Positions 33,278 through 39,690 of a stretch of 39,690 nt of DNA are shown one piece after another (within the stretch, counting starts at the first letter, position 1; the number at the start of each line of letters is the position of its first letter). The stretch is from Desulfoprunum benzoelyticum (GTDB lineage Bacteria; Desulfobacterota; Desulfobulbia; Desulfobulbales; Desulfocapsaceae). The notes beneath the pieces are model-generated. The model saw only the letters and a program-made list of their open reading frames with translations. It ran no database searches and had not been told where the DNA came from. The stretch covers positions 1 to 39,690 of the forward strand of contig NZ_JACHEO010000027.1 in NCBI RefSeq assembly GCF_014201505.1, written 5' to 3'. Made by a program: the position numbers and the translations under genes.

Positions 33278-35057
33278 CTTCATCCATCCGGCATTGATCA
33301 TGATTGCCGGAGCCCTCCTCCTCCCCTTCATCCGCGGACCGTTCCGTAAACCGTATCTATGCCTCGTCCCTATCCTGGCCTTTTGCGACGTCCTCTATCT
33401 CAACCAGTTCCCCGGGACGTATGGTGTCATCACCTTCATGGATCGATGGACGCTGGTCTTCGGTAGAATCGACAACCTCTCGACGATCTTTGCCTTCATC
33501 ATGGCCCTGATGGCCATCATCGGCACGATCTACGGCCTGCACGTGGAGGATGAGTGGCAGCATATCGCCGCCTGGTTCTACGTCGCTGGTTCCCTGGGGG
33601 TAATCTACAGCGGCGACTATCTGGTGCTCTTCCTGTTCTGGGAGATGATGGCCTTCGCTTCGACTTTTCTGATCTGGTTCAACACCGACAAGGATGCTCT
33701 GGCCGCCGGCTACCGCTACCTCCTCGTCCACACCTTCGGCGGAGTCATGCTGCTCTTCGGCTTTGTCCTTCGCTACCAGGCGACCGGGGACCTCAGCTTC
33801 AGCCTGCTCGATGAGCACAACACCCAGCTTTACACCTGGTTGATCATGATCGGCCTGATGCTCAACGCCGCCGTACCGCCGCTGCACTCCTGGCTTCCCG
33901 ATGCCTACAGCAAGGCCTCGATCACCGGCGCGGTCTTCATGTGTGCCTTCACCACGAAGACTGCCATCTATACTTTGGCCCGCGCCTTCGCCGGCTTCGA
34001 CATCCTTATCGTCCTCGGTGTGGTGATGGCTATCTACGGTATCATCTACGCCATCCTCGAAAACGACATTCGCCGGCTTCTCGGCTGGGAAATCGTCAGC
34101 CAGGTAGGCTATATGGTCGCCGGCGTCGGCATCGGCACCGCCTTGGCGATTAACGGGACCTGCGCCCATGCCTTTGCTCACATCCTGTACAAAGGACTTC
34201 TTTTCATGGGGGCCGGGGCGATTATCCACTGCACCGGCCAATCCAAACTGACGGAACTGGGAGGCCTCTACCGTAAAATGCCTCTGACCTTGCTGTTTAT
34301 GGTGGTGGGAGGAATCTCGGTATCAGCCTTTCCATTCTTCTCCGGTTTTGTCAGCAAGTCGATGATTATCACCGCCAGTTTCGAATCCCATCTGTACTGG
34401 GCGGCGTTTCTGCTGACCGCCGTCTCGGCCGGAACCTTTCTCGTTGCCGGACTGCGGCTGCCTTATCTGATCTTTTTCGGTGCATCACGCTGTACCCCTG
34501 CAACCTGGGAAAAGGCCGCCGACCCTGTATGGAATATGCGACTAGCCATGTGGATCGCCGCATTTTTCTGTCTGCTGATTGGGTCCTATCTCCCCTTCCT
34601 CTACTCGATGCTGCCGCATGCTGATGTTGCCTTTCACCCATACACGATTCCCCATATGGCGGAAACACTGCAAATTCTTGCCTTCACTGCATTGGCATTC
34701 TATTTCCTCAAAGGCAGGCTCGCCGCCAGGGCAGCTATCAGCCTCGATCTTGACTGGTTCTATCGCATGGCCGGACGAGGCTTTCTCTGGTTGGCGGAGA
34801 AACCGCTGCAATGGCTCGACACTGCCTGGGGCGCCGCTTATAGGGTTGTCGGTCTCGTGTCACTGATGACAATCGCCCGTTTCTCGGCCTGGTTCGACTG
34901 GAATGGCATCGATGGCGTCGTCGACGGGACGGCACGTTTCGTCCAGGGCCTGGGCGGCAGGATAAGTGTTCTGCTGCAGAAGGGGCAGATCCAGATGACC
35001 CTTTATTATGCAATCACCTTTGTGGCTCTTTTTCTGGCAGCCTATGTCTGGTTATAA
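33267..35057 (+). CDS. NuoL/antiporter-D-like subunit with NuoL-type C-terminus (second copy)
   Basis: 596 residues, near NuoL length (E. coli 613), but the core is of the proton-conducting antiporter D type found in Mrp and membrane hydrogenases. Glu 126 (LFWEMMAF, TM5), Lys 231 (FTTKTAIY, TM8) and Lys 364 (FVSKSMII, TM12) are kept. The TM7 lysine position is Asn 200 (LMLNAAVPPLHSWLPDAYSK). The last 100 residues (DLDWFYRMAGRG, then GIDGVVDGTARFVQGLGGRI and a final helix) resemble the NuoL tail that carries the lateral helix and TM16. It is therefore the best candidate for the distal, NuoL-position subunit. It starts 11 bases inside the 84-residue gene. Confidence 0.87.
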   Translation: MTGSFIHPALIMIAGALLLPFIRGPFRKPYLCLVPILAFCDVLYLNQFPGTYGVITFMDRWTLVFGRIDNLSTIFAFIMALMAIIGTIYGLHVEDEWQHIAAWFYVAGSLGVIYSGDYLVLFLFWEMMAFASTFLIWFNTDKDALAAGYRYLLVHTFGGVMLLFGFVLRYQATGDLSFSLLDEHNTQLYTWLIMIGLMLNAAVPPLHSWLPDAYSKASITGAVFMCAFTTKTAIYTLARAFAGFDILIVLGVVMAIYGIIYAILENDIRRLLGWEIVSQVGYMVAGVGIGTALAINGTCAHAFAHILYKGLLFMGAGAIIHCTGQSKLTELGGLYRKMPLTLLFMVVGGISVSAFPFFSGFVSKSMIITASFESHLYWAAFLLTAVSAGTFLVAGLRLPYLIFFGASRCTPATWEKAADPVWNMRLAMWIAAFFCLLIGSYLPFLYSMLPHADVAFHPYTIPHMAETLQILAFTALAFYFLKGRLAARAAISLDLDWFYRMAGRGFLWLAEKPLQWLDTAWGAAYRVVGLVSLMTIARFSAWFDWNGIDGVVDGTARFVQGLGGRISVLLQKGQIQMTLYYAITFVALFLAAYVWL

Positions 35058-35083
35058 CTCTCTGACATCAAGGATCGTTGGCA

Positions 35084-36598
35084 ATGGATCAATTACTGCT
35101 TAACCAGGGTTTTCCCCTTCTCAGCACCCTGATTTTCCTCCCCTTGGCGGGCTCGCTGCTACTGTTCGTGGTCCGCGACCCACACTTTGCCCGCTATTGG
35201 ACCCTTGCCGTCACCAGCATTGTCGCCCTGCTTTCGTTGACGTTGTTGCCTAAATTTGACCGGGACACCGCTGCCTTCCAGTTTGCTGAGCACCATCCCT
35301 GGATCGAGTCGCTCAATATCACCTATGTTATCGGCGTTGACGGTATTTCAATCCTGCTGATTCTGCTGACCACGCTGATCATGCCCTTCTGCGTCCTGGC
35401 CTCATGGACGTATATCAAGGATCGGGTACCGGCGTTCATGATCTGCATGCTGATTATGGAAACGGCGATGATCGGGGTCTTCGTCGCCCTCGATTTTGTC
35501 CTGTTCTATATCCTGTGGGAGGCCATGCTCATCCCGATGTATTTTCTCATCGGAATATGGGGTGGACCACGCAAGATATATGCTTCGATCAAATTCTTCC
35601 TTTACACCCTGGCAGGGTCGATTCTCCTCCTTGTCGCGATCATCTGGCTGTACACGGCAAACGGCTACAGTTTCTTCATTCCGGACATGATGTGGAAAGA
35701 CTACCCGTTCACCGCCCAGATCCTGCTCTTCATCGCTTTTTTCCTGGCCTTTGCCATCAAAGTGCCGATGTTTCCCTTCCATACGTGGTTGCCGGCCGCT
35801 CATGTTGAGGCACCAACAGCCGGATCGGTCATCCTCGCCAGCATTCTGTTGAAAATGGGGACCTATGGTTTTCTCCGCTTCGCCCTGCCGATCACGCCGG
35901 AGGCCACCACAACCCTCATGCCCTATGTACTGTGGCTTTCCATTGCCGGTATCATCTACGGTGGATTGACGGCCTTGGCCCAGCAGGACATGAAGAAACT
36001 GATCGCCTATTCCTCGGTCGGCCACATGGGATTCGTAACCTTGGGGATATTCGTCCTCAACATTGACGGGATCGAAGGGGCCATCCTGCAGATGATCAAC
36101 CACGGCATCACTACTGGTGCCCTCTTCCTTTGCGTTGGCATGATCTATGAACGGACACACAGCCGCGAGCTCAGTTCCGCCACCGGCATAGGCCAGTATA
36201 TGCCGGTTTTTGTCACCCTTATCGGTATTTTCTCCCTCTCGTCTCTCGCCTTTCCGGGGACAAACAGCTTTGTCGGTGAATTCATGATCCTGGCTGGAGC
36301 CTTCAGGCACGATGTGCCCCTTGCTCTGGCAGCCATCCCGGGCGCCGTGCTGGCCGCCGCATACATGTTGCGGATGTTGCAGAAGATCATCTGGGGGGGG
36401 ACGAACAACCCTGATCAATCCTGGTTAACCGATTTGAACAGCAGAGAAATAATAACGCTGGCGCCATTCCTCTTCTTCGTCTTCTGGATTGGTCTAGGCC
36501 CACAGCCGTTTCTCGCCATGATGCACAGCAGTGTCGTCAATCTCCTTGATCAGTTCCATGGTTACCAGCAGGCGATCACCGCAGCTGGCATGTACTGA
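35084..36598 (+). CDS. nuoM: Complex I subunit M (ND4 type)
   Basis: 504 residues, a canonical proton-pumping subunit. Glu 146 (ILWEAMLIPMYFLIG, TM5), Lys 226 (FAIKVPMFPFHTWLPAAHVE, TM7), Lys 257 (LLKMGTYGFLRF, TM8) and Glu 399 (NSFVGEFMIL, TM12; Glu is the NuoM-specific choice) are all present. The ATG at 35084 has AAGGA nine bases upstream; a TTG two codons earlier is too close to that site. It follows the antiporter-like gene by 26 bases. Confidence 0.96.
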   Translation: MDQLLLNQGFPLLSTLIFLPLAGSLLLFVVRDPHFARYWTLAVTSIVALLSLTLLPKFDRDTAAFQFAEHHPWIESLNITYVIGVDGISILLILLTTLIMPFCVLASWTYIKDRVPAFMICMLIMETAMIGVFVALDFVLFYILWEAMLIPMYFLIGIWGGPRKIYASIKFFLYTLAGSILLLVAIIWLYTANGYSFFIPDMMWKDYPFTAQILLFIAFFLAFAIKVPMFPFHTWLPAAHVEAPTAGSVILASILLKMGTYGFLRFALPITPEATTTLMPYVLWLSIAGIIYGGLTALAQQDMKKLIAYSSVGHMGFVTLGIFVLNIDGIEGAILQMINHGITTGALFLCVGMIYERTHSRELSSATGIGQYMPVFVTLIGIFSLSSLAFPGTNSFVGEFMILAGAFRHDVPLALAAIPGAVLAAAYMLRMLQKIIWGGTNNPDQSWLTDLNSREIITLAPFLFFVFWIGLGPQPFLAMMHSSVVNLLDQFHGYQQAITAAGMY

Positions 36599-36636
36599 TC
36601 GCTGACTAACATACAACGACCATCCAAGGTACCACG

Positions 36637-38049
36637 ATGCTCTTTCTTCCTGAATTGACGATTCTCGGCGCCGGACTACTCTTCTTCCTGCTGACTCTCG
36701 GACAGCCAAGCGAGGCGACAATCAAGAACTGTGCAAGTGCTGTCGCAGCCGTCATACTGTTTACATGCGTGCTCTGTGTCAACCAGACAGGAAATCTGTT
36801 CTACGGGGCCTATCGGGTTGATTTATTCTCACAGATTTTCAAAATATTGATAGCGGCGGCCACCCTTGTCGTTTTCCTTTTCGGCAACGGCCTTAAAGGG
36901 ATCAAGCAGGATTCACGCCCTGAATATTACCTTTTTCTCCTTGTTTCCAATCTTGGCCTGGTGATGCTGGTTTCCAGCGTCGAACTGCTGGCCATCTTCA
37001 TCGCCCTGGAACTGTCGTCGTTTGCCGTCTATATCATGGTGCCGATGCGAACCACCGCCACCGGCATCTTTTTTCAGATGGAGGCGGGGATTAAATACCT
37101 GCTGTTCGGCGTTATGGCCACCGGTTTCATGCTGTTCGGCATGAGTTATATCTTCGGTCTGACCGGCACAACCAGCCTTGATGGAATCGCAGAACAGTTG
37201 CCGATCCTGGCAAATCGTCCAGCTGCAGTTGTCGCCATGCTCATGATTCTTTCCGGCTTTTTCTACAAACTCGCCATTTTTCCGTTTCACTTCTGGGTAC
37301 CTGATGTGTACGAGGGAGCTGCCAACGAAACGACCGCGTTTATCGCCGCCGTGCCAAAAATGGCGGCCGTTGCCCTGCTTATTCGTTTGACATCCTTGGC
37401 CAGTCATCAGGGGGAAATGGTCCTCAACCTGCTCATGGTCTGTTCCATTCTCTCGATGTTCTACGGCAATCTCTCGGCGCTGGTGCAAAAAGATCTCAAG
37501 CGCATGCTCGGATTTTCCGGCATCGCCCATGCCGGATTCATTCTTCTCGGTCTATTGACATTCAAACTGACCGGTTATGCCAGCGCCGTGTACTACATCG
37601 TCGGATATGCCCTGATGAATCTGGCCTGTTTCCTGGTTATCTGCCAGGTTGCAGCCAAAGGGGAAAATCTCGGAATATCAGACTTGAGCGGACTTCACAA
37701 ACGTGCGCCGATCCTCGCCCTCACGTTGACGGTAGCGCTCTTTTCTCTCGCCGGGATTCCACCCTTTGTCGGTTTTACCGGGAAATTCATGCTCTTGCTG
37801 GGCGCCCTGCGTGAAGATCATCTCCTGCTTGTGACACTTGCTGCCATCAATACGGCTATTGCCATCTACTATTATCTGTCCGTTGTCCGCATGACCTTCT
37901 GTTCCGACAGCAATGGCCTGGGAAACGTACAGACCGGTTTCCTGGCAAACTCGCTCTCCCTTATTCTTGTTACAGTAATAATAGTCATGGGAGTTGCCCC
38001 ATCCTGGTTTGTCGCTCTGGCAGAATCTGCCATAAAAACAATCCTCTGA
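36637..38049 (+). CDS. nuoN: Complex I subunit N (ND2 type)
   Basis: 470 residues, canonical NuoN, the pumping subunit nearest NuoK. Glu 125 (FIALELSSFAVYIM, TM5), Lys 211 (FFYKLAIFPFHFWVPDVYEG, TM7), Lys 241 (VPKMAAVALLIRL, TM8) and Lys 383 (FTGKFMLLLGAL, TM12) are present. It is the last gene of the operon. No clear intrinsic terminator follows; an IS630 element begins about 30 bases downstream and may have separated the operon from its original downstream neighbour. Confidence 0.95.
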   Translation: MLFLPELTILGAGLLFFLLTLGQPSEATIKNCASAVAAVILFTCVLCVNQTGNLFYGAYRVDLFSQIFKILIAAATLVVFLFGNGLKGIKQDSRPEYYLFLLVSNLGLVMLVSSVELLAIFIALELSSFAVYIMVPMRTTATGIFFQMEAGIKYLLFGVMATGFMLFGMSYIFGLTGTTSLDGIAEQLPILANRPAAVVAMLMILSGFFYKLAIFPFHFWVPDVYEGAANETTAFIAAVPKMAAVALLIRLTSLASHQGEMVLNLLMVCSILSMFYGNLSALVQKDLKRMLGFSGIAHAGFILLGLLTFKLTGYASAVYYIVGYALMNLACFLVICQVAAKGENLGISDLSGLHKRAPILALTLTVALFSLAGIPPFVGFTGKFMLLLGALREDHLLLVTLAAINTAIAIYYYLSVVRMTFCSDSNGLGNVQTGFLANSLSLILVTVIIVMGVAPSWFVALAESAIKTIL

Positions 38050-38078
38050 GGACAACAGCTGGTCAACGCAGCATCACT

Positions 38079-38094
38079 CTAGTACCATGTAACA
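38079..38094 (+). repeat. Left terminal inverted repeat of the IS630-type element
   Basis: CTAGTACCATGTAACA is the exact reverse complement of 39291-39306. IS630 elements insert at TA and duplicate it, so the element proper probably starts at 38082 after TA at 38080-38081. Confidence 0.9.
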
Positions 38095-39305
38095 TTTAAT
38101 AATTCGTTATTGTCTCGGATCGTGTATAATGGCGGTATCATCCACCAGGAGGCTGCCATGTCCCCACGATATCGAGTAACGCTGACTGACGAGGAACGTA
38201 CTGAGCTTGAGGCTTTAACCCGAAACGGTAAGACCCCGGCGAAAAAATTTATCCATGCCCGAGCGTTGTTGCTGTGCGATGCCGGAGAAAATGGGCCCGG
38301 CTGGAAGGTTGCTGATGTCGCCGCTGCCCTCGGTATTACCAGTCGGACCGTTGAGCACTTAAAAAAACGCTTTGTCGAAGAGGGCCTGGAGGCTGCGCTG
38401 GTTCGTAAGCCAAGAGAAAAACCGCCCCGTGAAGTCATTTTTGACGGGGCCTTCGAGGCCCGATTAATCGCCCTGGCCTGCTCCGAAGCACCGTCGGGAC
38501 ATCGCCGATGGACGGTTCGATTGCTGGCCGACAAAGCCGTAGAACTCGACTTTGCACCGTCTGTTTCCCACATGACGGTGCAACGGGTACTAAAAAAAAC
38601 GCATATAAACCTCATCTCCGGAAGTACTGGAAAATCCCGCCACAAGGGAGTTCGGCCTTTGTAGCGGCGATGGAAGATGTGCTGGAGGTGTTTCATCTGC
38701 CCTATGACCCGGATTATCCGGTCGTATGCATGGATGAATCCTGCAAGTAGCTGATCGGAGAAGTTCGTCAGCCAATTCCAGGTAAACCTGGGCATGTGGC
38801 GAGAATTGATGACGAGTATGTCCGAAACGGCGTAGCAGAAATATTCATGGAAGTTGAACCGCTGGCCGGTAGACGACATGTGGCGGTGACGGAGCGCCGC
38901 ACCAGACAGGATTGGGCAAAGCAGATCAAACAGATTCTTGATGAGCGTTACCCCGCGGCGATCAAATTCGGCTGGTGATGGATAGCCTGAATACCCGTCG
39001 TGTGGCGTCGCTCTATAAGACATTTGCGGCCCATGAGGCGAGAAGGTTGGCCGAACGTCTTGAAATCCATTACACACCGAAGCACGGGAGTTGGCTCAAC
39101 ATGGCGGAAATTGAACTCAGTGTTTTGAAAGGCCAATGCCTTGATCGCCGATTAGCTGACATGGACACCATGCAGGTCGAGGTTGCAAACTGGCAGCATG
39201 CACGAAACAACGCGACACCAAAAATTGATTGGCAATTCACGACAGCTGATGCACGCATAAAGCTGAAACGCCTTTATCCGAAGCTATAATTGTTACATGG
39301 TACTA
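38080..39305 (+). mobile_element. IS630-family insertion sequence, decayed, with TA flanks
   Basis: About 1.22 kb between perfect inverted ends, flanked by TA on both sides, as expected for IS630/Tc1-type insertion. It contains one transposase gene with a good ribosome binding site (AGGAGG before 38158) but with frame breaks and a stop, so this copy cannot make a full transposase by ordinary translation. Its intact ends could still be moved by a related enzyme. It inserted just after nuoN. Confidence 0.92.
38158..39289 (+). pseudogene. IS630-family transposase, interrupted
   Basis: An N-terminal HTH region (VADVAAALGITSRTVEHLKK) is followed by a DDE catalytic domain spread over two frames. 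At an A8 run (38592-38599) the reading must slip by -1 to continue as KKNAYKPHLRKYWKIPP. Then VVCMDESCK, with the first catalytic Asp, ends at TAG 38748-38750, where related transposases have Gln (a CAG to TAG change would explain it). The same frame resumes and is lost again near 38967-38974 by what looks like a one-base deletion. The last part carries VMDSLNT (second Asp) and PKHGSWLNMAEIELS (catalytic Glu). All three acidic residues survive, but on separate fragments. The A8 slip could be programmed; the stop and the later shift are lesions. Confidence 0.93.
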
Positions 39306-39306
39306 G
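39291..39306 (-). repeat. Right terminal inverted repeat of the IS630-type element
   Basis: TGTTACATGGTACTAG mirrors 38079-38094 without mismatch. TA at 39304-39305 is the second copy of the duplicated target. Confidence 0.9.
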
Positions 39307-39403
39307 GAGGCAGGAGCGGTCTCACTGGTCTCTCGAAATCTGAATTCCTGGTCAAGGTTTTTTTCGTGTTTTGATCAGGATCGAGCGTGGATATTCATCC
39401 AGG

Positions 39404-39568
39404 ATGAATACATGGCTGCTCTACATTTATGTTAGTATTGTTGTCAGGTCTATCCTGAAATTTCTCGCAAAACTATTCAGTCCTTACGACATGAGTGAGG
39501 ACATTGCCGTGCAATTCAATAGAGTTTTCCCACCTCAGGTAAAGTTTGCCGACTCGAGTGATAAGTAA
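39404..39568 (+). CDS. Doubtful short open frame
   Basis: 54 codons beginning MNTWLLYIYVSIVVRSILKF, with a hydrophobic N-terminal half and a polar end. No usable ribosome binding site (CCAGG touches the ATG), no family and no partner. It may be a fragment cut off by the IS630 or intron insertions. The rest of 39307-39596 shows nothing. Confidence 0.2.
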   Translation: MNTWLLYIYVSIVVRSILKFLAKLFSPYDMSEDIAVQFNRVFPPQVKFADSSDK

Positions 39569-39596
39569 CCCTGAACAATCCTGATCAATTACAGCG

Positions 39597-39690
39597 GTCG
39601 CGGTAGGAATGCAGGTCACCCTGCACCCCCCGCGCAGATCCCAGCGTGCGCTCCTAACGCACTGGGCTCCTCTCTCGTGTGTTTGGCGTC
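39597..39690 (-). mobile_element. Probable 3' end of a group II intron (domains V and VI), running off the window
   Basis: On the minus strand 39669-39637 folds as domain V. GAGCCCAG pairs with CTGGGATC over 8 bp, with the AGC triad at the start and one G-A mismatch. A two-base CG bulge on the 3' side and a short upper stem of TGCG/CGCA follow. Next, 39634-39599 folds as domain VI: CGCGG/CCGCG, GGGG/TTCC and TGCAGG/CCTGCA stacked, a GTGA tetraloop, and an unpaired A (39604) seven bases before a terminal AC (39598-39597). This is the standard layout of a bacterial group II intron end. The reverse transcriptase and 5' part would lie beyond 39690. Confidence 0.68.

Noticed and set aside
31542..38049. 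A separate Mrp-type antiporter operon inserted after nuoK
   Set aside because: MrpA, B, C, E, F and G are absent. The antiporter-like genes are tightly packed between nuoK and nuoM-nuoN and one has a NuoL-type tail, so they are better read as complex I subunits.

Overview
The window looks like a chromosomal segment of a GC-rich, anaerobic Desulfobacterota bacterium, probably near Desulfobulbales (an inference from gene content; no rRNA is present to settle it). The main pointers are the order rplM-rpsI-argC, which is familiar from this phylum, and a complex I operon that lacks the NADH-oxidising subunits and carries extra Mrp-type antiporter subunits. Most of the window is ordinary core chromosome. 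Both ends hold decayed or mobile DNA.

Layout. (1) 1-1.97 kb: a remnant of a response-regulator receiver domain, a membrane acyltransferase gene and a possible transposase remnant. (2) 1.97-10.78 kb, minus strand: a small membrane-protein gene followed by recC-recB-recD, the last two junctions overlapping as ATGA. (3) 10.78-13.4 kb, plus strand: an unrecognised 356-residue protein, a Nudix hydrolase and an NRDE/TANGO2 protein. (4) 13.5-15.0 kb: a universal stress protein gene (minus) divergent from a MOSC-domain gene (plus). (5) 15.0-22.05 kb, minus strand, read right to left: hisB, a lipoprotein, a TtcA-like tRNA thiolase, a DUF89 phosphatase, asnS, ubiE/menG and a long-chain acyl-CoA synthetase, several translationally coupled. 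(6) 22.3-25.3 kb, plus strand: tRNA-Gly(GCC) with promoter and terminator, rplM-rpsI with a strong terminator, then argC and truA. (7) 25.4-38.05 kb: a LysR-type regulator (minus) divergent from the operon nuoA-B-C-D-H-I-J-K, MrpD-like, 84-aa membrane protein, NuoL/antiporter-D-like, nuoM, nuoN. (8) 38.08-39.3 kb: a dead IS630-family element with perfect 16-bp ends. (9) 39.6 kb to the right edge, minus strand: a structure that fits the 3' end (domains V and VI) of a group II intron running out of the window.

How the genes work together. The nuo operon encodes the quinone-reducing Q module (B, C, D, I) and the membrane arm (A, H, J, K plus four antiporter-like subunits instead of three), but no NuoE, F or G. 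It should therefore take electrons from something other than NADH through NuoBCDI, for example ferredoxin or an unidentified partner, and pass them to quinone. The neighbouring ubiE/menG would methylate that quinone, probably menaquinone. RecBCD provides double-strand-break repair.

The most interesting system is the enlarged complex I. It has two MrpD/NuoL-type proteins separated by an uncharacterised 84-residue two-helix protein. One of the two has a NuoL-like C-terminal tail and an Asn where the usual TM7 lysine sits. Such operons probably recur in this phylum, but I know of no defined function for the small subunit or for the fourth antiporter unit.
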